Shown piece after piece: positions 1 to 6,198 of a stretch of 10,218 nucleotides of DNA. The stretch covers positions 1-10,218 of the forward strand of contig JABUSR010000215.1 of NCBI GenBank assembly GCA_021442645.1. Direction: 5' to 3'. The notes beneath the pieces were generated by a model, which worked only from the letters and a program-made list of their open reading frames with translations, ran no database searches and was not told the origin of the DNA. How positions within the stretch are numbered: position 1 is the stretch's first letter; each line of letters begins with the position of its first letter. Position numbers and translations under genes: made by a program. The stretch is from Ruminiclostridium sp. (GTDB lineage Bacteria > Bacillota > Clostridia > Oscillospirales > Oscillospiraceae).

Positions 1-426
1 ATCCTGGATAACTCCATCACCGGCATGACCGGACACCAGCAGAACCCCACCACGGGTAAGACCCTCCGGGGCGAGCCCGCCGGGCAGATCGACCTGGAGG
101 CCCTCTGCCGGGCCGTCGGCTTCCGCCGGGTCCGGGTGGTGGACCCCAACCAGCTCAAGGAGATGGACAAGGTCCTGAAGGAGGAGCTGGCCGCAGAGGA
201 GCCTTCGGTGATTATCACCCGCAGCCCCTGCGTGATGCTGAAGAGCGTGGTGAAGCACCCGCCCCTGAAGGTGGACGCAGAAAAGTGCAACGGCTGCAGC
301 CTGTGCATGCGCATCGGCTGCCCCGCTATTATCATGCGGGAGGGCATCGTGGAAATTGACAGAACCCAGTGTGTGGGCTGTAAGGTGTGCATGCAGATGT
401 GCCACCGGGACGCCCTCATTGTATAA
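1..426 (+). CDS. iorA: Indolepyruvate:ferredoxin oxidoreductase alpha subunit, C-terminal part (5' end outside window)
   Basis: The frame is open from the first base, so only the last 141 residues of a normally ~580-600 residue subunit are present. The visible start reads DNSITGMTGHQQNP, matching the conserved thiamine-diphosphate-domain segment of IorA-type 2-keto acid oxidoreductases (DNxxTxMTGHQxNP). A C-terminal 2[4Fe-4S] ferredoxin domain follows: first cluster C-x2-C-x2-C-x4-C-P at bases 286-324 and second C-x2-C-x2-C-x3-C at 370-402. The longer x4 spacing (IGCPA) is, to my knowledge, usual for IorA. The final cysteine is followed by His instead of the common Pro. With IorB the enzyme converts indolepyruvate or other arylpyruvates plus CoA and oxidised ferredoxin to aryl-acetyl-CoA, CO2 and reduced ferredoxin, in the cytoplasm. 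The stop codon lies 12 bases before iorB. Substrate preference within the aryl-keto acids is not readable from this fragment. Confidence 0.93.
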   Translation: MLDNSITGMTGHQQNPTTGKTLRGEPAGQIDLEALCRAVGFRRVRVVDPNQLKEMDKVLKEELAAEEPSVIITRSPCVMLKSVVKHPPLKVDAEKCNGCSLCMRIGCPAIIMREGIVEIDRTQCVGCKVCMQMCHRDALIV

Positions 427-438
427 GGAGGAAGAGCT

Positions 439-1014
439 ATGGATACGGTAAATATTATGATTGTCGGCGTGGGTGGCCAGGGTTCTCTGCTGGCCTCCAA
501 GATGCTGGGGCACCTGCTGGTGAATGCAGGCTATGACGTGAAGGTCTCTGAGGTCCACGGCATGAGCCAGCGGGGTGGCAGCGTGGTGACCTATGTTCGC
601 TTCGGCGATAAGGTCTATTCTCCCATCATCGATAAGGGTGAGGCCGATTATATCGTCTCCTTCGAACTGCTGGAGGCAGCCCGCTGGATTGAGTACCTGA
701 AGCCCACCGGCCGGGTGGTGACCAACACCCAGCAGATGGAGCCCATGCCCGTGATTGCAGGCCTTGCCAAGTACCCGGAGGACCTGGTCGGGAAGATGCG
801 GGCCAAGGGCATCCAGGTGGACGCAATGGACTGCCTGGCGCTGGCTGAAGAAGCAGGCTCCAGCAAGGCCGTGAACATGGTGCTCATGGGCCGCCTGTCC
901 CATTACTTCCCCGAGATTGCACCGGAAGCCTGGCAGGCTTCCCTGGAGGCGAATGTGCCCGCTAAGGTCCTGGAACTGAATAAGAAGGCCTTTGCCCTGG
1001 GTCAGAAGGGCTGA
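439..1014 (+). CDS. iorB: Indolepyruvate:ferredoxin oxidoreductase beta subunit
   Basis: This 191-residue protein has the usual IorB length and is the gamma-type domain partner of IorA. Residues ~6-16 (IMIVGVGGQGS) form the glycine-rich N-terminal motif of the pyruvate/ketoisovalerate oxidoreductase gamma domain. Residues ~38-52 (SEVHGMSQRGGSVVT) carry the family hallmark H-G-M-S/A-Q-R-G-G. The ATG at 439 is set by the ribosome binding site AAGGAGG (425-431), which overlaps the iorA stop and leaves a 7-base spacer, so the subunits are co-translated from one message. Role: assembly with IorA into the ferredoxin-reducing enzyme of aromatic amino acid fermentation, which can feed arylacetate formation and ATP by substrate-level phosphorylation. 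A terminator follows 26 bases after the stop, so the operon ends here. No truncation or unusual feature is seen. A closely related aryl-keto acid oxidoreductase with other specificity is the only real alternative. Confidence 0.94.
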   Translation: MDTVNIMIVGVGGQGSLLASKMLGHLLVNAGYDVKVSEVHGMSQRGGSVVTYVRFGDKVYSPIIDKGEADYIVSFELLEAARWIEYLKPTGRVVTNTQQMEPMPVIAGLAKYPEDLVGKMRAKGIQVDAMDCLALAEEAGSSKAVNMVLMGRLSHYFPEIAPEAWQASLEANVPAKVLELNKKAFALGQKG

Positions 1015-1039
1015 TTTCAGGCCAATACCATAAGAGAGC

Positions 1040-1071
1040 AGCAGCCCGGCTTTGTGCCGGGCTGTTTTGTT
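1040..1071 (+). terminator. Rho-independent terminator of the iorAB operon
   Basis: A perfect 9-bp stem, CAGCCCGGC (1042-1050) with GCCGGGCTG (1056-1064), encloses a 5-base loop TTTGT and is followed by TTTTGTT. The stem can extend by a G-T and an A-T pair at its base. It starts 25 bases after the iorB stop codon, so iorAB and the downstream transporter operon are transcribed separately. Confidence 0.9.
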
Positions 1072-1274
1072 CCCCGGGCAGGGGTCGTTGTTTTCGGGCC
1101 GAATGCCGGAAAAGAGTATGGTACAAATCCGGTGGGCGTATACAGCGCATAACTATGCAGTGAATTTTGGTGTTGTCCGGCAGAACCGTGCAACGCCCGG
1201 TGGAAAGGGTTGCGTTTTGTGGGCTGGATGAGAGGCGTATCCTGCCCGGGACGGGGTCCCGCTGACGGCGTGTG

Positions 1275-1347
1275 CCCGGGGGAATCTGACCTGTCAAAAT
1301 GCAGAGAATGTAAACGGGGGTAAGATTCCCCGCATTCCCGGGGGAAT
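1275..1347. repeat. 11-base direct repeat pair CCCGGGGGAAT
   Basis: Two exact copies of CCCGGGGGAAT lie at 1275-1285 and 1337-1347, with 51 bases between them. The flanks differ. The second copy also forms the 3' arm of a 7-bp hairpin with ATTCCCC at 1325-1331. Function unknown; chance similarity in GC-rich DNA is possible. Confidence 0.5.
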
Positions 1348-1381
1348 TATAAGATAACGTGATTAAAAATAGTACAATTGC

Positions 1382-1395
1382 GCAGGAATTCCTGC
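1382..1395. promoter_or_regulatory. Perfect 14-bp palindrome, candidate operator upstream of the TAXI operon
   Basis: GCAGGAATTCCTGC is a perfect dyad with no spacer. It sits in an AT-rich setting and is flanked by a near-repeat ATTGCGCA on both sides (1377-1384 and 1400-1407). The second flank contains the 8-base palindrome TTGCGCAA (1401-1408). The dyad centre is about 125 bases upstream of the predicted transcription start of the solute-binding protein gene, farther than a typical LysR activator site. It looks like a dimeric regulator site, but the binding protein cannot be named. Confidence 0.45.
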
Positions 1396-1478
1396 AAAAA
1401 TTGCGCAAAAATATCAGAATAGCCAAAGAGAGCGGCGGCTTGCCCGTTTAGTATAGATGAAATGTAAAAATTACTACC

Positions 1479-1507
1479 TTGCAATTCTGACGCAAATTAT
1501 GTATAAT
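1479..1507 (+). promoter_or_regulatory. Sigma-A-type promoter of the TAXI TRAP operon
   Basis: TTGCAA at 1479-1484 is a 4/6 match to the -35 consensus. It is followed by a 17-base spacer and a perfect -10 box TATAAT at 1502-1507, in AT-rich DNA. A start near 1514 would give a leader of about 65 bases before the ATG at 1579. This is the best promoter candidate in the intergenic region. Confidence 0.75.
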
Positions 1508-1578
1508 AAGAATACAAGCTTGATGAAGGGTATTTACTCTAAGATTCGGCAACACAAATAAATGAGGAGGATCATCAA

Positions 1579-2565
1579 ATGAAAAAGATTTTTGCTCTGA
1601 CGATGGCTGTCGTTATGGCTTTGGGCCTGTGTGCCTGCGGCGGCAGCTCTGACGACGGCTCCGCTGAGGGCGGCGCAGTTTCCCTGAGCATGGCCACCGG
1701 CGGCACTTCCGGTACCTATTACGGCTTCTGCGGCGTTGTCGGTCAGGTGCTGAACGAGAAGATGGCTGACAGCCTGAACATCACCGTGGTGTCCAGCGGC
1801 GCTTCCGCAGCAAACATCGACCTGGTCGAGACCGGCGCTAACGAGCTGGCTATCGTTCAGAACGACGTTATGTACTATGCTTACTCCGGCACCGATATGT
1901 ATGCAGAGAAGGCTCCTTACGAGAACTACTCCGCTGTTATGTCCTGCTATCCCGAGTATGTCCAGATCATTGCCAACAAGAACATCACTTCTATTGATGA
2001 TCTGAAGGGCAAGAAGGTCAGCGTGGGCGACGCCGGTTCCGGTGTTGAGTTCAACGCCCGCCAGATCCTGGCTGCTTATGGCATCGATATCGACTCCGAC
2101 ATCACCAAGAACAACCAGGGCTTCGCAGATTCCGCAGACTCCCTGAAGAACGGCACCATCGACGCAGCATTCGTCGTGGCTGGCTATCCCACCACCGCTG
2201 TTGCTGAGCTGGCTTCCACCTACAACTTCAACATCCTGGCTGTGGATCAGGAGCATGCAGACGCTCTGATGGCTGACTATGGCTTCTATACCTATGGCGT
2301 CATCCCCGGCAACACCTACAGCTGTGTGGCTGAGGACGTCCCCGCTGTTGCAGTTATGGCTACCATCATCGCACGCAACGACGTGTCTGAGGATACCATC
2401 TACAACTTCGTGAAGGGCATGTTCGACTATCAGGCAGACATCACCACCGGCCACGCCAAGGGCGCTGAGCTGAGCCTGGAGACCGCAGTTTCCGGCGTTG
2501 ACATCCCCTTCCATCCCGGTGCTGTTAAGTACTTCACCGAAGCCGGCGTGATGACCGCAGAGTAA
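1579..2565 (+). CDS. TAXI-family TRAP transporter solute-binding lipoprotein
   Basis: This 328-residue protein is of normal length for the TAXI (TRAP-associated extracytoplasmic immunogenic) family. It begins with a lipoprotein signal: Lys2-Lys3, a hydrophobic stretch, and the lipobox Leu-Cys-Ala-Cys with lipidation most likely at Cys20, then a Gly/Ser/Asp linker. The mature domain opens with the family motif around residues 39-45 (ATGGTSGTYY). It contains the second-lobe segment near residues 133-155 (SIDDLKGKKVSVGDAGSG), and ends with the typical IPFHPGAVKYFTEAG. It should sit on the outer face of the membrane, capture a small substrate and deliver it to the permease encoded two genes downstream. 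TAXI proteins characterised so far bind carboxylates such as glutamate or 2-oxoglutarate, but the substrate here cannot be deduced. The ATG is set by GAGGAGG (1564-1570) at an 8-base spacing. It is the first gene of the operon and probably the most highly translated. Confidence 0.92.
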   Translation: MKKIFALTMAVVMALGLCACGGSSDDGSAEGGAVSLSMATGGTSGTYYGFCGVVGQVLNEKMADSLNITVVSSGASAANIDLVETGANELAIVQNDVMYYAYSGTDMYAEKAPYENYSAVMSCYPEYVQIIANKNITSIDDLKGKKVSVGDAGSGVEFNARQILAAYGIDIDSDITKNNQGFADSADSLKNGTIDAAFVVAGYPTTAVAELASTYNFNILAVDQEHADALMADYGFYTYGVIPGNTYSCVAEDVPAVAVMATIIARNDVSEDTIYNFVKGMFDYQADITTGHAKGAELSLETAVSGVDIPFHPGAVKYFTEAGVMTAE

Positions 2566-2568
2566 TCT

Positions 2569-3051
2569 GTGATATCGCTTCGTAAACTGAGTACGGTTGC
2601 GGCCGCCGTAATGACTTTCATTACAGCGGCCGCTTTCCTTACCGGGTGTTCCGACGGGGGAATGGAACTGGTTCTGTCCGATGCTGACAGCGGTCAGGTC
2701 TACGCCTCCTACCCTGTGGAATATGGAGACACCTATGCCGTGGAATTTGTCCATTCAGTGAATAAGAGCCCGGTACGCGATGTCTTTGAAATTCGGGACG
2801 GAGAAATCTGGAACACCCAGTGCATCTACTACGGCTTCGGCGCCGGGGTAGAGGAGGAACTGGGTGAGGGCGAGACTCTGTCCTACGGAGAAAACGGAGA
2901 GATGATTATCTCCAACATTGAAAAGAGAATGGACAACCTCATCATTGTCGTAGGTACCATTTCCGACCATACCCTCTACCTGGGGGACGAGACCATCAGC
3001 CTGCGGGACCTGTGCGGCCGCAGCAGCAAGGTGCTCTTTACCTGTGAGTAA
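2569..3051 (+). CDS. DUF1850 family protein, predicted lipoprotein, TAXI TRAP accessory
   Basis: This 160-residue protein has a signal peptide with Arg5/Lys6, a hydrophobic Ala/Val/Phe stretch and the lipobox Leu-Thr-Gly-Cys, giving lipidation at Cys27. The rest is a small beta-rich domain with the DUF1850 hallmarks FVHSVNKSPV (His-Ser-Val, about residues 60-69) and a downstream GFGAGVEEE. DUF1850 genes commonly lie between the TAXI binding protein and the fused TRAP permease, exactly as here. Their biochemical function is, to my knowledge, unassigned. The GTG at 2569 is the only sensible start: the binding-protein stop TAA (2563-2565) is in the same frame two codons earlier, and the next ATG at 2611 would destroy the signal peptide. 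No good Shine-Dalgarno precedes the GTG, so translation probably depends on re-initiation after the binding-protein gene. The start region contains a strong hairpin. An accessory role in substrate handling or permease docking is inference from context. Confidence 0.85.
   Translation: MISLRKLSTVAAAVMTFITAAAFLTGCSDGGMELVLSDADSGQVYASYPVEYGDTYAVEFVHSVNKSPVRDVFEIRDGEIWNTQCIYYGFGAGVEEELGEGETLSYGENGEMIISNIEKRMDNLIIVVGTISDHTLYLGDETISLRDLCGRSSKVLFTCE
2599..2633 (+). terminator. Very strong intragenic hairpin at the start of the DUF1850 gene, candidate partial terminator or mRNA stabiliser
   Basis: The arms GCGGCCGC (2599-2606) and GCGGCCGC (2626-2633) continue inward as GTAATGA (2608-2614) and TCATTAC (2618-2624). 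Only one mismatch (C2607/A2625) and a 3-base loop CTT interrupt it, so 15 of 16 stem positions pair. The hairpin is followed by TTTCCTT, a weak U-tract. It lies 34 bases after the binding-protein stop and inside the signal-peptide codons of the next gene, where it encodes the palindrome-like AAAVMTFITAAA. Its position fits control of binding-protein versus permease expression. That role is inferred; the structure itself is plain in the sequence. Confidence 0.6.
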
Positions 3052-3090
3052 GGGCGGTCAAAAAAAGAAAGAGAAAGGGAGGTTGGTAGC

Positions 3091-5070
3091 GTGTCGCTGT
3101 TTAAGAAGAAGAAAGCAATGCAAGACCCGGAAACTGAGTTCGAATTTACCGACATGATTGGCGAAGAAGAACCCACTTCTGAAGCAGACGTACAAGCTGT
3201 CATGGAAAAGTATGACAGAGAGTCTAACGTGCGTATCTGGGACGGCATGCCCCGCATCGTCGTGCGCTATATGCTCGTCGCCTTTGCCATCTACAGCATC
3301 CTGCTGAACTTCGGTATTGACTGGGAGACCCGTATCGAACGTGCATCCTTCGTGGGTATCCTGGTGTTCCTGACCTTTATCGTTTTCCCGGCGAGAAAGG
3401 GTTCCCACAAGAAAAAGAACTATATCCCCTGGTACGATGTGATTCTGGCCCTGTTGGGCGGCGGCAGTTATTTCTATTTTGTCTTTAATCTGGACAAGAT
3501 TATTGCCAACACCATCCGGCTGGAGCCCATCGATCTGGTCATCGGCATCATCGGTGTCGTTGTCACCCTGGAGGCCTGCCGGCGGGCGGTGGGTATTCCC
3601 ATCGTTATCGTGTCTTCGCTGTTCATCATTTACATGGTGTTCTTCACGAAGGCGCCGCTGGCCCTGAATGTCTATAACCTGTTCTACACCACAGAGGGCG
3701 TCATCGGCACCCCCATCCGTGCCTGCTCCACGTTCATCGTTCTGTTCGTGATATTCGGCGCGTTCCTGGAACGAACAGGTATCTCACAATTCTTCATTGA
3801 GCTGGCAAACTCCATCGCCGGCAGCTCCAGCGGCGGCCCCGCCAAGGTGGCGGTTATCTCCTCTGCTCTGTGCGGCATGGTGTCCGGATCCTCCGTTGGC
3901 AACACGGTTACCACCGGTTCCGTGACCATCCCCATGATGAAGAAGAACGGATTCCGTCCGGAATTTGCCGGTGCTGTTGAGGCAGCATCCTCTACCGGCG
4001 GCCAGATTATGCCGCCTATTATGGGCGCTGCGGCCTTCCTGATGGTGGAATATACCGGGTTTGACTACGGGTATATCGCTGTCCGCGCAATCCTGCCCGC
4101 CGTTCTGTACTTCAGCGGCATCTTTATCGCCGTCCACCTGGAAGCAAAGAGAATGGGCCTGAAGGGTCTCTCCCGGGAGGAGCTGCCCAAGTTCCTGCCC
4201 CTGATCCTGAAGAAGGGCTATCTGCTGCTGCCCCTGATTCTGTTGGTCGTCATGATGATGAAGACCACCATGAGTAAGGCAGCCATCATCGCCACTGCTG
4301 TGGCTATCGTGGTCAGCATGTTCAACAAGGACACCCGCATGAACCTGACCAAGTTCTTTGACGCCCTGGAAAACGGCGCCCGATCCACCCTGACAGTTGG
4401 CGTGGCCTGTGCCGTTGCCGGTACCATCGCCTGCGTCATCACCACCACCGGTATCGGTGCTAAGCTGATTTCCGCTATTGTGGGTCTCTCCGGCGGCGTT
4501 ACCATCATCGCTATGTTCCTGACGATGCTCACCTGTATCGTGCTGGGCATGGGCGTCCCCACCACCGCAAACTACGTTATTATGGCAACGACCTGCGCCC
4601 CCATCCTGATTAAGATGGGTCTGGCACCCCTGGCCGCCCATATGTTCGTGTTCTACTTCGGCATCGTGGCCGATATTACGCCTCCCGTGGCTCTGGCTGC
4701 CTATGCCGGCAGTGCTATTGCAAAGTCCAGGCCAATGAAGACGGCTGTCACAGCCACGACCCTGGCCATAGCGGCCTTCATTGTGCCGTACTGTTTCGGC
4801 CTGAACCCGGCCCTGCTGTTTATTGACGCTACGATACTTGGCTCGATCCAGGTTATCGTTACCGCTCTCCTGGGCGTGTTCGGTGTGGCGGCAGGCCTGC
4901 GCGGCTATATCTTCTCCAACCTACGGGTGTGGCAGAGACTGGTCGTCATTGCCGGCGGCCTGGTTCTGGTCTATCCCGGTACCCTCACCGACATCATCGG
5001 CATCGTGCTGGTTATCGGCATCTGCGCCCTCAGCAAGATGGGCGGTAAGAAGAAGGCTGCTGAAGCCTGA
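3091..5070 (+). CDS. TRAP transporter fused permease (4TM/12TM, DctQM-type) of the TAXI system
   Basis: This 659-residue protein is the fused small and large membrane subunits of a TAXI TRAP transporter. Residues 1-50 form a charged cytoplasmic N-terminus (KKKK at 5-8, many acidic residues). Membrane segments begin at about residue 54; the first four (roughly 54-170) correspond to the small DctQ-like subunit. The large subunit carries the characteristic segment at about residues 244-290 (GSSSGGPAKVAV, SGSSVGNTVTTGSVTIP, then AVEAASSTGGQIMPPIMGAAAF). It also has the second-repeat motif LGMGVPTTANYV near 485-496 and VADITPPVALAAYAGSA near 526-540. The C-terminus ends in a basic KKKAAEA tail. 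It should couple substrate import to an ion gradient, probably Na+, as in characterised TRAP systems. The GTG start at 3091 is supported by AAAGGGAGG (3074-3082) at an 8-base spacing. It is the last gene of the operon and is followed by a strong terminator. Substrate unknown. Confidence 0.93.
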   Translation: MSLFKKKKAMQDPETEFEFTDMIGEEEPTSEADVQAVMEKYDRESNVRIWDGMPRIVVRYMLVAFAIYSILLNFGIDWETRIERASFVGILVFLTFIVFPARKGSHKKKNYIPWYDVILALLGGGSYFYFVFNLDKIIANTIRLEPIDLVIGIIGVVVTLEACRRAVGIPIVIVSSLFIIYMVFFTKAPLALNVYNLFYTTEGVIGTPIRACSTFIVLFVIFGAFLERTGISQFFIELANSIAGSSSGGPAKVAVISSALCGMVSGSSVGNTVTTGSVTIPMMKKNGFRPEFAGAVEAASSTGGQIMPPIMGAAAFLMVEYTGFDYGYIAVRAILPAVLYFSGIFIAVHLEAKRMGLKGLSREELPKFLPLILKKGYLLLPLILLVVMMMKTTMSKAAIIATAVAIVVSMFNKDTRMNLTKFFDALENGARSTLTVGVACAVAGTIACVITTTGIGAKLISAIVGLSGGVTIIAMFLTMLTCIVLGMGVPTTANYVIMATTCAPILIKMGLAPLAAHMFVFYFGIVADITPPVALAAYAGSAIAKSRPMKTAVTATTLAIAAFIVPYCFGLNPALLFIDATILGSIQVIVTALLGVFGVAAGLRGYIFSNLRVWQRLVVIAGGLVLVYPGTLTDIIGIVLVIGICALSKMGGKKKAAEA

Positions 5071-5109
5071 GGCTGATTGGCTGAACGGTTACCCGTTGAA
5101 ACTGAACTG

Positions 5110-5160
5110 AAAAATCCCCGCCGTCCGGCTCTTTCGGAGTTTGACGGCGGGGATTTTTGT
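5110..5160. terminator. Bidirectional Rho-independent terminator between the TRAP operon and the lysR gene
   Basis: A perfect 16-bp inverted repeat pairs 5110-5125 (AAAAATCCCCGCCGTC) with 5143-5158 (GACGGCGGGGATTTTT) around a 17-base loop. The GC-rich core ends in T5 on the plus strand and, read from the other side, also in T5 on the minus strand. It therefore serves both the permease gene (stop 39 bases upstream) and the convergent lysR gene. Confidence 0.93.
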
Positions 5161-5211
5161 TTTCGTCTGTTTTGCGGGGGGCCGTGTCTGCGGCCCGGAG
5201 AGGGGAGACCC

Positions 5212-6087
5212 TCAGCGGAAGTCCATGAGCAGCTGGGCGGCGGGGTTGTTGTTGCCGGTGAGGCGGATCATATCGTACCGGGTCATGTCGCCCATGTTCA
5301 TCTTGATGCGGACCAGGTTGTCCTCCCGCTCGTCGTGCAACATGTCGGGCACGATGGCGACCCCGTGGCGGGCACGGACCATGAGGAGCTGGGCGTTGGT
5401 GCTGTTGGTCTGGGAGACTCGCTCGGGGACTACGCCGAACTCCCGGCGGAGCATCTCTTTCAGCATCTCCATGGAGTTGGGGCCGGTGTCCTCACAGTTG
5501 GTCACCAGGCATTCGTTCTGCAGCATAGCGACGGCATCGCCGTCGGGGTACTTGGCGGCAATATCCTTGTCTGCCACCAGGTAGTTGTAGCTCTCAAACA
5601 TGGGGCGGGAGAGGAAGTCCTCCTTGGAGAGGGCGCTGGCGCAGAGGATGTTGCCCAGGATGACATCCAGCTCGCCGGACTTCAGCTTCTCCACCAGGGC
5701 ACCGTAGGTGTACTGGAAGATATCTACTTTGATCTCCGGGTGGGCGATCAGAAACCTGGAGAAAAAGTCCTCCGTCTGGCGGTACTCATACATGCCGATG
5801 CCGACCTTTACATAGCCGCTGTACTGCTCCTGGATGGAGACGAGGCGCTTCTTGGTGTCGTCGTAGTAGTGGAGCATGAAGGTGGCTCTCTCGTAAAAGT
5901 ATTTGCCGGCGTCGGTGAGGGAAACGGAGTGGGCATTGCGGTTAAACAGCCTTACCTGGAGCTTGTTTTCCAGGGAGGCAATATACTGGCTGATGGCGGT
6001 CTGGGTGACGGAGTGGGTGGCGGCGGCCTGGGTAAAGCTCAGGCATTCGGCCAGGGTGATAAAGTATTCAATCTTTTTGTTCAGCAT
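5212..6087 (-). CDS. LysR-family transcriptional regulator
   Basis: This 291-residue protein has the usual length of a LysR-type regulator. Residues ~1-60 form the winged helix-turn-helix domain (FITLAECLSFTQAAATHSVT, QTAISQYIASLENKLQVRLF, then LTDAGKYFY). A linker helix (~60-90) and a two-lobe periplasmic-binding-protein-like effector domain (~90-291) follow. The effector domain contains VKVGIGMYEYRQTEDFF and LKSGELDVILG, typical of the first lobe. The ATG is set by AGGAGG (complement of 6098-6103) with a 10-base spacer. It is convergent with the TAXI TRAP operon, with which it shares a terminator, and divergent from pyrC. LysR regulators usually act on their own and a neighbouring promoter, but this family does not identify the effector. 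Control of the transporter in response to its substrate is one reading; control of pyrC is the other. No key residue is missing. Confidence 0.92.
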   Translation of the reverse strand: MLNKKIEYFITLAECLSFTQAAATHSVTQTAISQYIASLENKLQVRLFNRNAHSVSLTDAGKYFYERATFMLHYYDDTKKRLVSIQEQYSGYVKVGIGMYEYRQTEDFFSRFLIAHPEIKVDIFQYTYGALVEKLKSGELDVILGNILCASALSKEDFLSRPMFESYNYLVADKDIAAKYPDGDAVAMLQNECLVTNCEDTGPNSMEMLKEMLRREFGVVPERVSQTNSTNAQLLMVRARHGVAIVPDMLHDEREDNLVRIKMNMGDMTRYDMIRLTGNNNPAAQLLMDFR

Positions 6088-6137
6088 GGTACAGGGTCCT
6101 CCTGTGGTAAAAAGGCTGCGGTTGTGGGCTTATTAAG

Positions 6138-6147
6138 ATAATATTAT
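6138..6147. promoter_or_regulatory. 10-bp AT palindrome over the lysR promoter start region
   Basis: ATAATATTAT is a perfect dyad that touches the predicted lysR -10 box (6146-6151) and covers its expected transcription start (near 6139). The position would suit an autorepression operator, but AT-rich palindromes arise easily by chance in promoter DNA. Confidence 0.35.
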
Positions 6148-6174
6148 TTTGCCTTACTTTTCTCAAAATGTCAA
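6146..6174 (-). promoter_or_regulatory. Promoter of the lysR gene
   Basis: On the minus strand a perfect -35 box TTGACA (complement of 6169-6174) is followed by a 17-base spacer and CAAAAT (complement of 6146-6151), a 4/6 -10 match. The expected start near 6139 gives a leader of about 50 bases ending in the AGGAGG site of the regulator. Confidence 0.6.
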
Positions 6175-6198
6175 ATAAGTTTTTCAGGGGATTTGGAA

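Larger units (their letters stand above)
1072..1478. other. Gene-free intergenic stretch, GC-rich and hairpin-rich then AT-rich
   Basis: I see no convincing coding region here on either strand. The part up to about 1350 is GC-rich. It holds a small hairpin with a bulged G (GCAACGCCC 1190-1198 with GGGTTGC 1207-1213, then GTTTTGT), a perfect 6-bp hairpin (CGGGAC 1247-1252 with GTCCCG 1256-1261, loop GGG), and a hairpin ATTCCCC/GGGGAAT (1325-1331 with 1341-1347). After about 1350 the base composition switches abruptly to AT-rich, as expected for promoter DNA of the transporter operon. I could not match the fold to a riboswitch class I know. The structured part could be an old 3' region, a small RNA, or decayed sequence. 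Confidence 0.5.

Noticed and set aside
286..402. Unusual cysteine spacing in the IorA ferredoxin domain
   Set aside because: The x4 spacing before the fourth cysteine is, as far as I know, normal for IorA, and the single His for Pro change is minor, so it is not evidence of a novel cluster.
1190..1220. Second terminator-like hairpin after iorB
   Set aside because: The stem has a bulge and only about seven pairs, the T-run is short, and a far better terminator precedes it. It is noted only as part of the structured segment.
962..1426. 154-codon open frame on the minus strand
   Set aside because: It runs through the iorB 3' end, the terminator and the promoter-side AT-rich DNA. Its product has no recognisable domain and low-complexity composition, and it lacks a ribosome binding site.
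1534..2754. 406-codon minus-strand open frame opposite the binding-protein gene
   Set aside because: It is an antisense shadow caused by the codon bias of the real gene. The product is rich in Gly/Val/His/Asp without family motifs and ends across the operon promoter region.
5179..5196. Hairpin GGGCCG/CGGCCC between the terminator and the lysR stop
   Set aside because: A 6-bp stem without a T-run on either strand, next to a much stronger terminator. No separate role is supported.
5077..6141. 354-codon plus-strand open frame opposite lysR
   Set aside because: It covers the terminator and the complement of a clear LysR gene. Its Val/Gly/His-rich composition is typical of an antisense shadow.
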